A DNA stretch of 64,000 nt, taken from an uncultured Bacillota bacterium. GTDB lineage: Bacteria; Bacillota; Clostridia; Peptostreptococcales; Anaerovoracaceae. The position numbers were made by a program, and so were the translations under genes. Positions 20,857 through 28,245 of the stretch are shown in pieces; within the stretch, counting starts at the first letter, position 1; each line of letters opens with the position of its first letter. The stretch covers positions 1 to 64,000 of the forward strand of contig CAKMKG010000041.1 of assembly GCA_927441425.1 (NCBI GenBank), read 5' to 3'. The notes under the pieces are model-generated. The model saw only the letters and a list, made by a program, of their open reading frames with translations. It was not told where the DNA came from and ran no database searches.

Positions 20857-21186
20857 ATGTGTATGAGGATCAAGGACCACATCATACTAGGACCTGAGAG
20901 AGCGGCAAATATGGTTTGGATCACGGTGGATGGCAAAGAGCTCATGGCAAAAGAGGGGGAACCCGTTCTGGCATCTCTTTTGGCAGAAAATATTATTGTC
21001 AACCGTTACACGGTGAAGAGAAAAGAACCGAGAGGGCTTTTCTGCGGCATCGGACAGTGTACCGACTGCGCAATGATCGTGGACGGAAAGCCCAATGTCA
21101 GAACCTGCATCACGCCGGTCAGGCAGGGAATGGTGATTAAAACCCAGCACGGAGTCGGCGAAGGGGGCGGGAAAAATGGTGAATAA
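20857..21186 (+). CDS. 2Fe-2S ferredoxin-like subunit of FAD amine/amino acid dehydrogenase
   Basis: A 109-residue protein with a plant-type [2Fe-2S] binding region, GLFCGIGQCTDCAMIVDG then RTC (Cys spacing C-x4-C-x2-C ... C), about residues 66-90. It matches the small subunit of HcnA / opine-oxidase / hydroxyproline dehydrogenase-type complexes. ATG 20857 has AAAGGAG upstream; ATG 20863 is an alternative. The stop overlaps the next gene by 11 nt, indicating stoichiometric production with the FAD/NAD subunit. It should relay electrons between the flavins. Confidence 0.87.
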   Translation: MCMRIKDHIILGPERAANMVWITVDGKELMAKEGEPVLASLLAENIIVNRYTVKRKEPRGLFCGIGQCTDCAMIVDGKPNVRTCITPVRQGMVIKTQHGVGEGGGKNGE

Positions 21187-22285
21187 AGAAATCGTGGTTG
21201 TCGGGGCAGGGCCGGCGGGACTGGCTGCGGCTATCGAAGCTGCGAAAGCAGGAGGAGAAGTATTAGTGGCCGACCTGAACATCCTGCCCGGAGGACAATT
21301 GTTCAAGCAGATCCATAAATTTTTTGGCTCCAGCGCGCACCGGTCAGGTACCAGGGGGATTGAGATCGGAAGGCAATTGCTCGCCGAGGCTGAAAAATAC
21401 GGTGTTGAAATCTGGCTGAATAGCGCGGTGATCGGGTTATATGACGATAGGGTTGTTTCCATTGAAAAGGGGCTGAACAGCGGCGAAAAGGAATTGATCA
21501 ATATCAAGGCCGAAAAAATCATACTGGCAACGGGGGCCTCGGAAAACGTGGTGAGATTTAAAGGCTGGACTTTGCCGGGAGTCATGGGCGCAGGAGCCGC
21601 CCAGACGATGATTAATGTGAACAGAGTAAAACCGGGCAATAAAGTTGTTATGCTCGGTTCGGGAAATGTGGGGCTGATCGTATCTTATCAATTGATGCAG
21701 GCCGGCTGTGATGTGGTTGCTCTGGTGGAAGCTGCGCCGAATATCGGGGGCTATGGGGTTCACGCGTCAAAGATCAGAAGAGCGGGAGTGCCTGTATATA
21801 CGAGGCATACCATTATCGAAGCGAAGGGGACCGACCGCGTCAAGGAAGTAATTATTGCGGAGCTGGACGATAGCTGGCAGCCGATCGCCGGAACAGAAAA
21901 GGTGCTGGAAGCAGACGTTGTAACGTTAGCGGCAGGGCTGAAGCCGATTTCAGATCTGGCCAGACTGCACGACCTTGAAATGGTGTATAACGGTGTTTTC
22001 GGCGGTTGGGTTCCCAAGCATGATGAAAATATGGAATCCACCCAGAGCGGTATTTATGTGGCGGGAGACACTACAGGGGTAGAAGAAGCCAATACGGCGT
22101 TGGAGGAAGGGAGGCTGGCGGGTATTGCCGCCGCCGAGTCTTTGGGCTATATTGCGGAAAAAGATGCGAAGGAACGGAAGGACGATACCTGGAAAAGATT
22201 AGACGGCCTGAGGATGGGTCCCTTTGGAGAGAAACGAATGTACGCAAAAAACGAGATCCTTGCTTGCTTCCCTGCAAGATCCTGA
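21176..22285 (+). CDS. FAD/NAD(P)-dependent oxidoreductase subunit (HcnB/opine oxidase A-like)
   Basis: A 369-residue flavoprotein with an N-terminal FAD-binding motif VVVGAGPAGLAAAIEAAKAG (residues 8-27), a second nucleotide motif VVMLGSGNVGLIVSY near 160 and the C-terminal FAD motif GIYVAGDTTGVEEA near 295. This is the disulfide-reductase-like subunit of heteromeric amine dehydrogenases (HcnABC, nopaline/octopine oxidase, D-hydroxyproline dehydrogenase). In free-standing bacterial enzymes it usually carries a C-terminal BFD-type [2Fe-2S] domain. Here that domain is absent and occurs as the separate gene at 22825. It starts 11 nt inside the [2Fe-2S] gene. Confidence 0.87.
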   Translation: MVNKEIVVVGAGPAGLAAAIEAAKAGGEVLVADLNILPGGQLFKQIHKFFGSSAHRSGTRGIEIGRQLLAEAEKYGVEIWLNSAVIGLYDDRVVSIEKGLNSGEKELINIKAEKIILATGASENVVRFKGWTLPGVMGAGAAQTMINVNRVKPGNKVVMLGSGNVGLIVSYQLMQAGCDVVALVEAAPNIGGYGVHASKIRRAGVPVYTRHTIIEAKGTDRVKEVIIAELDDSWQPIAGTEKVLEADVVTLAAGLKPISDLARLHDLEMVYNGVFGGWVPKHDENMESTQSGIYVAGDTTGVEEANTALEEGRLAGIAAAESLGYIAEKDAKERKDDTWKRLDGLRMGPFGEKRMYAKNEILACFPARS

Positions 22286-22324
22286 GGAGGGAACTCAAGT
22301 CAGAACGTAAAGAGGTGAGAGAAT

Positions 22325-22828
22325 ATGGCATTGGAGCAGAACGGATACATTACAAGAGAAGAACTGGCAAGCTTTAACCAGATCATATCGGAAGAAAGAT
22401 TCAAAAAAGGCCCTGTTGCAATCATTGAATGTATACAGCAAATCCCATGCAATCCCTGTGAGTCTGCCTGCGTTCGAAAAGCGATCCGCATTGGAGAGCC
22501 TATCACATCGCTGCCGGTGCTGAACGAAGATCGGTGCACGGGTTGTGGTGTCTGCATTGCCAGATGTCCCGGACTGGCTATTTTCGTTATAGATAAAACC
22601 TTTTCAGATGCAGAAGCTACCGTGGCGTTTCCCTATGAATATACGCCGCTTCCCCAAAAGGATGAAACGGTGGATGCGGTAGACAGAACAGGCAGGGTTG
22701 TTTGCAAAGGGAAGGTGATGAAGGTCTTGAATCCGGAATCATTTGACAGAACGCCTGTGGTTACCCTAGCAATTCCGACAGAGTATGCGGATGAAGTCAG
22801 AAGCATGAAAAGGAGGCGTGATCGATGA
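22325..22828 (+). CDS. 4Fe-4S ferredoxin-type electron-transfer subunit
   Basis: A 167-residue protein. A dicluster-like ferredoxin fold is indicated by IPCNPCESACVRKAI (near residues 38-52) and DRCTGCGVCIARCPGLA (near 64-80), two four-cysteine sets. The remainder is a beta-rich tail with GRVVCKGKVMKVL. It is encoded between the FAD/NAD subunit and the BFD-like gene, and its stop overlaps the latter by 4 nt. Classical HcnABC enzymes lack this protein, so it probably links the complex to low-potential ferredoxin or another anaerobic acceptor. The start has AAAGAGGTGAGAGAAT upstream. Confidence 0.85.
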   Translation: MALEQNGYITREELASFNQIISEERFKKGPVAIIECIQQIPCNPCESACVRKAIRIGEPITSLPVLNEDRCTGCGVCIARCPGLAIFVIDKTFSDAEATVAFPYEYTPLPQKDETVDAVDRTGRVVCKGKVMKVLNPESFDRTPVVTLAIPTEYADEVRSMKRRRDR

Positions 22829-23106
22829 GTAAGGATTTGGACGACGATATGTTTGTCTGCCGCTGTGAAGAAGTGACAGTCCGCGAAATCAGACAGGCGA
22901 TTGCAGAAGGCGCAAGAGATGTAGTAGGGATTAAAAGGAGGACCAGAGCAGGCATGGGCTTGTGCCAGGGACGCACCTGCGAAAAAATGGTGCAGCAGAT
23001 TCTTTCACAGGAGTTGGGCATAAGCCCTGAAGAAACCGGAACTTCCAGCGCAAGGCCGCCGGTCAAGCCTGTTGACTTCGGGACTCTGGCAAAGGGGGTA
23101 CAATGA
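22825..23106 (+). CDS. BFD-like (2Fe-2S)-binding protein
   Basis: A 93-residue protein with the Cys pattern of bacterioferritin-associated ferredoxin domains: VCRCEEVT (residues 11-18) and GLCQGRTCEKM (about 45-55), so C-x-C ... C-x4-C. This domain is normally the C-terminal part of the FAD/NAD subunit of such dehydrogenases. Here it stands alone, with a Pro/Ser-rich tail. Four-nucleotide overlaps with both neighbours show it belongs to the same translational block. Electron transfer within the amine dehydrogenase is the likely role. Confidence 0.85.
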   Translation: MSKDLDDDMFVCRCEEVTVREIRQAIAEGARDVVGIKRRTRAGMGLCQGRTCEKMVQQILSQELGISPEETGTSSARPPVKPVDFGTLAKGVQ

Positions 23107-24308
23107 TGAAATCCTATGATGTAATTGTGATCGGCGGGGGCGTAATAGGAACCAGCACTGCATATCAACTGGCGAAAAAAGGATATGATGTGGCAATACT
23201 GGAACAAAACGATATCGCATCCGGAACTGCCAGCCGTACGGATGGAGCAACGTTGATTAGCGATAAACAGCCGGGAATCGACGTGTTGCAGGGTTATCAC
23301 AGCGTAGAGCTGTATAAAAAAATCGCAAAAGAGTTTTCCTATGATATTGAGTTTAAAAGCTGCGGATTTATGTATGTTTGCGAGACGGATGCGGAAATGG
23401 CAGCCGCTGAGGATTATGCAGCAAAGGTAAGAGCACAGGGCTTTGAAATGCGGGTAATCGACTCCAAGGAAATGTGCGAAAGAGAGAAATACCTGGCGAA
23501 GGACTTAAAGGGCGGACTATGGACAGAGTCCGACGGGCTGGTAAATCCATACAAAGTATGTTTCGGATTTATAGAGCAAGGAAAAAAATACGGCCTGGAT
23601 GTGTATACGCATCATGAAGTAACCGGAATTAAACTGGACGCCAGGAATCAGATAGAAGGAGTGATCACAGACCGGGGCAATTTTATTACCAATAAGGTCG
23701 TAAATGCCTGCGGCGTATGGGCGCCTTTCATCGGGAGAATGGTGGGCATCAACATCCCCATCGAACCGAGAAAAGGAATGCTATTAGTCAGTGAGAAAAC
23801 CGATATCATAGCCAATACGGAGGTTATCGAGTTTGGTTATTGGCTGGCGAAATTTTTCGTAGACTTCAAACGCCCTGTCAGCGAACTTGTTGAAAAGCAC
23901 AACGTTTGCATGAATATTGAAACTACACATTCGGGAAATACCATTGTCGGCGGCTGTAGATTATTCAGGGGATACGACATAAGATCCGAACATGAAATCA
24001 TACAGGCGATCGCCGAAAGAGCGATCCGATTTTTCCCGGTCCTAAGGGATATAAACTGCATCAGGACCTTTGGAGGCATCAGGCCGTTTTGTCTGGACCA
24101 GCTGCCTATCGTCAGTGCGGTGGAAGAGGTCCCGGGGTTTTATATCGCAGCCGGCCACGAAGGAGACGGCATCGCATTGGCACCGATTACGGGTTTGCTT
24201 ATGTCACAGCTCATTGCCGGAGAGAAAACAGATTTTGATATCGCCGAGCTGAGCTGGGCGAGATTTAAGGGCATTGATCTGGCAAAACTGTCAGCGCGTG
24301 CAAGTTAA
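23103..24308 (+). CDS. FAD-dependent amino acid oxidase/dehydrogenase catalytic subunit (DadA/SoxB/HcnC type)
   Basis: A 401-residue DAO-superfamily flavoprotein. The N-terminal FAD motif VIVIGGGVIGTSTAYQLAKK is at residues 7-26 and the C-terminal flavin segment GFYIAAGHEGDGIALAPITG near 347. It would oxidise an amine or amino acid to an imine, which the operon's RidA could hydrolyse. ATG 23103 overlaps the BFD gene by 4 nt. It is the last of five genes (20857-24308) for one heteromeric complex. Relatives act on sarcosine, D-amino acids, hydroxyproline, glycine or opines; nothing in sequence decides between them. Confidence 0.87.
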   Translation: MMKSYDVIVIGGGVIGTSTAYQLAKKGYDVAILEQNDIASGTASRTDGATLISDKQPGIDVLQGYHSVELYKKIAKEFSYDIEFKSCGFMYVCETDAEMAAAEDYAAKVRAQGFEMRVIDSKEMCEREKYLAKDLKGGLWTESDGLVNPYKVCFGFIEQGKKYGLDVYTHHEVTGIKLDARNQIEGVITDRGNFITNKVVNACGVWAPFIGRMVGINIPIEPRKGMLLVSEKTDIIANTEVIEFGYWLAKFFVDFKRPVSELVEKHNVCMNIETTHSGNTIVGGCRLFRGYDIRSEHEIIQAIAERAIRFFPVLRDINCIRTFGGIRPFCLDQLPIVSAVEEVPGFYIAAGHEGDGIALAPITGLLMSQLIAGEKTDFDIAELSWARFKGIDLAKLSARAS

Positions 24309-24340
24309 ATAAGGCGGCAGATCGTCGCCTGCCGCCTTAT
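24309..24340 (+). terminator. Strong hairpin closing the dehydrogenase operon
   Basis: ATAAGGCGGCAG (24309-24320) and CTGCCGCCTTAT (24329-24340) form a perfect 12-bp stem directly after the stop codon. Only a weak T content follows, so termination may be partial or the hairpin may protect the 3' end. Confidence 0.65.
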
Positions 24341-24373
24341 CTTATCAGATTGCCACGGTGATTCCGATGTCTG

Positions 24374-24542
24374 TTTGCATCGATGCCTGCTGATATGCAT
24401 CGATCGAATACCAGCTTGCTCTTCTTAAAATATCCGGTATTGCTTCAACCTGTTTTATTAATGAATAGGAGATTGAAACTTCAATATATTTTTCCATTAT
24501 TCGAAAAATTCCAAAAAATGTTCGTGATGGCATGCAACTTGT
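24374..24542 (+). promoter_or_regulatory. Sigma-54-like promoter with upstream repeats before the transporter genes
   Basis: GATGGCATGCAACTTGTA contains GG (24529-24530) and GT (24541-24542) ten bp apart, close to TGGCAC-N5-TTGCW but with T in place of C at -12. About 150 bp upstream, TGCATCGAT occurs twice within 25 bp and could be an enhancer. The rest of this 352-bp gap holds no credible gene. Confidence 0.4.
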
Positions 24543-24660
24543 AATATTAAAAAAATGAGTGATGTGAGATATGCAATCGGAATCAGAAAGGAGGAGAGAT
24601 TATAGTTTAAAATAATGAAATTAACTTGGAAATTTAGAAAGCTTATAAGGAGGAATTGGA

Positions 24661-25548
24661 ATGGTTAAAATTGTGCTGCTTTTGATTGTACTTGTAAACG
24701 GCGCATTTGCAATTATGTTTATCCGTGATTTTATTAAAAACAAAGCTGAAGCAATGAAAGAAAAAGGAAATGGTACCTTTCTCGGCATTTGGGGAGCAAT
24801 TGTTTATTTCTTTTCCACATTTGGCATTTCAGATTTTGCTTTATCCACTATTCTATACAGGGCAAGAAAGCTTGTCTCAGATAAAAAGCTTCCGGGAACA
24901 TTAAACACCCAATGCGTTATCCCTGTAGCGGTTATGGCATTGTTATATATCTCAGTCATCACGGTGGATACGGTAACCCTGATCGTCTGTATCATTGCGC
25001 AGGTTGCCGGAGCCTACATCGGGCCGCGATTCGTCGTAAAATTGCCTGAACGTATCATCAGGCGGTTCATTGGAGCAGGATTGCTTATAGCTGCATTTTT
25101 AGTTGTTGCAGGAAAAGTGGGAATCCTCCCAATTGGAGGAGACGCGATCGGCCTTGCAGGGCCAAAGCTTGCAATTGCAGCAGTTGCACTATTCCTTTTC
25201 GGTGCTCTGAATAATATTGGAATCGGGTCCTATGCGCCAACCATGGTGACTGTTTTTGCCCTGGGCCTGAACCCAGCAGTTACCTTCCCTATTATGATGG
25301 GCGCCTGTACATTCTCAGTACCCGTCGGAAGCATGCAGTTTGTTAAATTTGGGGAATACGGCAGAAAAATCACCCTTTTTGTCTCCATATTTGGTATCAT
25401 CGGCGTACTCGCCGCCGTTTATATTGTGAAAAGCCTGAACGTCTCCATGCTCCAGTGGGTGGTCGCTGCGGTCGTGTTTATAGCAGGCTTTGATATTATC
25501 ATCAGAGAAATCATGAAAAAAAATTCAGAAGAAACTGCGCAAGGCTAA
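24661..25548 (+). CDS. TauE/SafE family permease
   Basis: A 295-residue integral membrane protein with about 8 hydrophobic segments and the two-repeat layout of the TauE/SafE (DUF81) family: early GIWGAIVYFFSTFGISDFAL and late ALNNIGIGSYAPTMVTVFAL repeats. Family members move sulfite, sulfoacetate or other small organic anions, often outward. AAGGAGGAATTGG precedes the ATG. It follows the amine-dehydrogenase operon and precedes an NSS importer, so exporting an acidic end product is a reasonable guess. The substrate is not known. Confidence 0.82.
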   Translation: MVKIVLLLIVLVNGAFAIMFIRDFIKNKAEAMKEKGNGTFLGIWGAIVYFFSTFGISDFALSTILYRARKLVSDKKLPGTLNTQCVIPVAVMALLYISVITVDTVTLIVCIIAQVAGAYIGPRFVVKLPERIIRRFIGAGLLIAAFLVVAGKVGILPIGGDAIGLAGPKLAIAAVALFLFGALNNIGIGSYAPTMVTVFALGLNPAVTFPIMMGACTFSVPVGSMQFVKFGEYGRKITLFVSIFGIIGVLAAVYIVKSLNVSMLQWVVAAVVFIAGFDIIIREIMKKNSEETAQG

Positions 25549-25602
25549 AAATCATGGTGTAATTTTGAATTCAAAATTAAATAGTATAAAGGAGGTTAAA
25601 CT

Positions 25603-27147
25603 ATGTCATCAATGGATAAAATCGGAAGTTCAACGGCGACCTTTGCTTCTCGCTGGGGAATGATTATGGTAATGGTTGGCGCTGCGGTGGGGCCCGGAAA
25701 TATTTGGCGTTTCCCCCGTATGGCAGCTGAATACGGAGGCGGAACGTTTGTAGTGATTTACATACTGGCGATTTTCCTGTGGGCGTTTCCGTTATTGATG
25801 TGCGAGGGAATTCTCGGAAAAGGAAGCAGATTTGGTGTTGTCGGCGCATTCAGAGCATTCTTAGGGGAAAATAAAACCTGGGTCGGCCTTTGGATGACAT
25901 GTACGGTCTTGTTAATGACTTCTTACTTTAATGTTGTCGGTTCCTGGACCACCAAGTATTCCATCATGGCGATCACCGGTCAATTTGAGGCCGGCAAAGG
26001 TCAGGAATTATGGGAAAACTTTATCGGAGATCCAGCACAGGTAATACTCTTTCATTTTATCATGGTTTGCATATCAGGGTTTGTCCTTTATAAAGGCGTC
26101 GTGAAGGGAATCGAAGCTGTCAGCAAATGGATGTTGCCGGTACTGGTGCTTTTGATCGCGATCTGTGCTGTCAGAGCGATCTCATTGCCGGGCGGATTAA
26201 AAGGACTTGACTATCTCTTTTCGATCCAACCGGAATATTTCCTGAATGCACAAACATGGCTGCAGGCCTTTACCCAGATGGCCTGGTCTACAGGAGCCGG
26301 CTGGGGCTTGTTCCTGACCTACAGCGTTTATATGAAGAACAATGAAAACATCGGAACAAATGCGGTGACGACGGCAGTCGGTGACTGCACCATGGCGATT
26401 ATCGCATCCATGGCGGTTATCCCGACGGTTTTCGCTACCATCAGCGATCCCGCGGTCATTGAAAGCGCTTTTCTTTCCGGCAACCAGGGCTTGACCTTTA
26501 TCATCATGCCGGAATTGTTTGCAACCATGCCTATGGGTTCTATCCTTGGATTCTTCTTCTTCTTAGCCATCGTCTTTGCTTTCCTTACCTGCCAGTTCGC
26601 TTGTATGGAAAATCCGGTAAGATGTCTTATGGATATGGGAGTCCCAAGGAAAAAGGCAGTCGTCATCATCTCGGCTTTAGTATTTCTCATCGGGCTTCCA
26701 TCCGCAATGAGCCTCAAAGTTTTCAACAATCAAGACTGGGTATGGGGTATCGGATTGATGCTGACGGCGGTATTTATCAGCTGGGCTGTATTGAAGAGAG
26801 GCGTGGAATTCTGCCGCTCCACATTGGTCAACACCTCAAGGGTGAACAACCTCTATATCGGCAAATGGTTTAATGTTGTAGTGCGTTTAGTTCCTGTAAT
26901 CTTTGTACTGATCTTCGGTTGGTGGCTGTACCAGTCCGTTACATGGTATCCCGGAACATGGTGGCTTCCGTTTGAAGAATTCACCATTGGAACCATCATT
27001 CTGCAATGGGGTATCATGCTCATCATCGTTCTCGCCTTGGGTAGATTCGTAAGTAAGAAAACCAGAAAAACTCCTCAGATTCTGGAGGAGGATCCAACGC
27101 TTACCGTGACGATCAAGGTTGAAGATTATGAAGGACAGAAAATATAA
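25603..27147 (+). CDS. Sodium-dependent amino acid transporter, NSS/SNF family
   Basis: A 514-residue LeuT-fold symporter. The TM1 signature with the unwound substrate/sodium site is visible as VGAAVGPGNIWRFPRMAAEYGGGTF (split here as GAAVGPGNIWRFPRM and AAEYGGGTF, residues 24-47); TM6 has WSTGAGWGLFLTYSVYM near 228. About 12 hydrophobic segments are present. The short gene at 27162 encodes its probable small partner, as in MetP/MetS systems. It should import the amino acid used by the neighbouring catabolic operon. The start has AAAGGAGG upstream. Confidence 0.92.
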   Translation: MSSMDKIGSSTATFASRWGMIMVMVGAAVGPGNIWRFPRMAAEYGGGTFVVIYILAIFLWAFPLLMCEGILGKGSRFGVVGAFRAFLGENKTWVGLWMTCTVLLMTSYFNVVGSWTTKYSIMAITGQFEAGKGQELWENFIGDPAQVILFHFIMVCISGFVLYKGVVKGIEAVSKWMLPVLVLLIAICAVRAISLPGGLKGLDYLFSIQPEYFLNAQTWLQAFTQMAWSTGAGWGLFLTYSVYMKNNENIGTNAVTTAVGDCTMAIIASMAVIPTVFATISDPAVIESAFLSGNQGLTFIIMPELFATMPMGSILGFFFFLAIVFAFLTCQFACMENPVRCLMDMGVPRKKAVVIISALVFLIGLPSAMSLKVFNNQDWVWGIGLMLTAVFISWAVLKRGVEFCRSTLVNTSRVNNLYIGKWFNVVVRLVPVIFVLIFGWWLYQSVTWYPGTWWLPFEEFTIGTIILQWGIMLIIVLALGRFVSKKTRKTPQILEEDPTLTVTIKVEDYEGQKI

Positions 27148-27161
27148 AGGAGGGAAACAAA

Positions 27162-27263
27162 ATGTCTGTAAATGGGATAATCATGATGATCGTTATATGC
27201 GCATTTCTCTTCGGGAGCTTCGGATATCTGTTATTCTTGGGGACAAAAGAATCTAAAGAATAG
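27162..27263 (+). CDS. MetS-like small subunit of NSS transporter, 33 aa
   Basis: A 33-residue single-span protein (MSVNGIIMMIVICAFLFGS at the N-terminus, ending FLGTKESKE) begins 14 nt after the NSS gene behind AAAGGAGGGAAACAAA. One hydrophobic helix covers residues 5-27, followed by a charged tail. Small partners of this kind (MetS) are known for methionine/alanine NSS importers in Actinobacteria and occur widely. The assignment rests on position, size, topology and ribosome site. Confidence 0.78.
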   Translation: MSVNGIIMMIVICAFLFGSFGYLLFLGTKESKE

Positions 27264-27307
27264 GCTGAGCCGGCAAAGAGCAAAATTTGCGTTATAAAAC
27301 GTTCAAG

Positions 27308-27345
27308 AGTGAGCCGGCAGTATAAATCAAGCCGGCTCACTTTTT
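27308..27345 (+). terminator. Intrinsic terminator after the NSS transporter genes
   Basis: AGTGAGCCGGC (27308-27318) pairs perfectly with GCCGGCTCACT (27331-27341), followed by TTTT. It ends the TauE-NSS-MetS unit 45 nt after the small gene. Confidence 0.9.
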
Positions 27346-27372
27346 CATATCAGAATTTAGAAAGAGGGAAAA

Positions 27373-28164
27373 ATGGATAATCGATTGGAAAACAGGCAAT
27401 TTGGTTATTTGACGCCTGAAAATAATAATGTTGTAGTTAGAATGCAGAATCATCAGCAAATAAGCGGATACTCGGTAGGAATTATCTACATTGAAGATGT
27501 TTGGTACCCAATGATGCCGGGAAATGTGGTGAATGCATATACCTATGATTTCCCTGTCAGGATGAGAGGGGTTCCCAACCTGAACATCGATCGGCTTTTC
27601 CGGGCAGACCCCTCCATTGCAGAGGATATCATCACCCTGGGGAAACACATGATAGAAAAAGAGGGGATCAGAGCGCTGTGTTCCGCCTGCGGATTTTTCG
27701 GCAATTTCCACAGACAGGTTGCAGAAGCTCTGGATATTCCGGTAGCCTTGTCCAGCCTGGTGCAGGTGCCATGGATAAAAAGTATCCTAAAGCCAAATCA
27801 AAAAATCGGAGTATTGACTGCAGATGCATCCTCCCTGACCGACCAGCTGCTGGAAAATTGCTTGATTGATGACCCAGACCTACTTGTCGTCAAGGATTTG
27901 AGACATGGTCCGGAATTTTCGGCAATTCTTGAATACCGTGGGCAATTTGATAACGGCAAGGTAAGGGAAGAGGTTGTCGGTGCGGCCTTAGAGCTGCTGG
28001 AAGGCGATGACAAGATTGGCGCCATTCTTTTGGAATGTAGCGACATGCCGCCTTATGCCTATGCTGTTCAACAGGCAACGCAGCTTCCTGTGTTTGACTT
28101 TATTACGTTGATTAAGTGGCTGCATAACGGAACAACGCAAAGGCCATATTGCGGACATATCTAG
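27373..28164 (+). CDS. Aspartate/glutamate racemase superfamily protein
   Basis: A 263-residue protein with the two-cysteine layout of the Asp/Glu/hydantoin racemase and arylmalonate decarboxylase fold: ALCSACGFFGNF near residue 101 and LLECSDMPPYAYAV near 221. The family performs cofactor-independent racemisation, decarboxylation or isomerisation of small acids. The start has AAAGAGGGAAAA upstream, only 27 nt after the preceding terminator, so transcription may read through or use an unseen promoter. It could adjust the stereochemistry of the amino acid substrate; this is inference from context. Confidence 0.8.
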   Translation: MDNRLENRQFGYLTPENNNVVVRMQNHQQISGYSVGIIYIEDVWYPMMPGNVVNAYTYDFPVRMRGVPNLNIDRLFRADPSIAEDIITLGKHMIEKEGIRALCSACGFFGNFHRQVAEALDIPVALSSLVQVPWIKSILKPNQKIGVLTADASSLTDQLLENCLIDDPDLLVVKDLRHGPEFSAILEYRGQFDNGKVREEVVGAALELLEGDDKIGAILLECSDMPPYAYAVQQATQLPVFDFITLIKWLHNGTTQRPYCGHI

Positions 28165-28245
28165 TACTTCGTAACACATGTGTCACTACAGTATCACGGC
28201 TAAATTTCCTTCTGACTACGTTGTCGAGAATTTTGAGGAGAGAGG

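Noticed and set aside
20887..21639. Minus-strand frame of 250 codons over the 2Fe-2S and FAD subunit genes
   Set aside because: Low-complexity Ser/Pro-rich translation antisense to clear iron-sulfur and flavin motifs.
24345..24533. Minus-strand open frame of 62 codons in the gap before the TauE-like gene
   Set aside because: No ribosome site, no recognisable domain, and it coincides with the putative sigma-54 control region.
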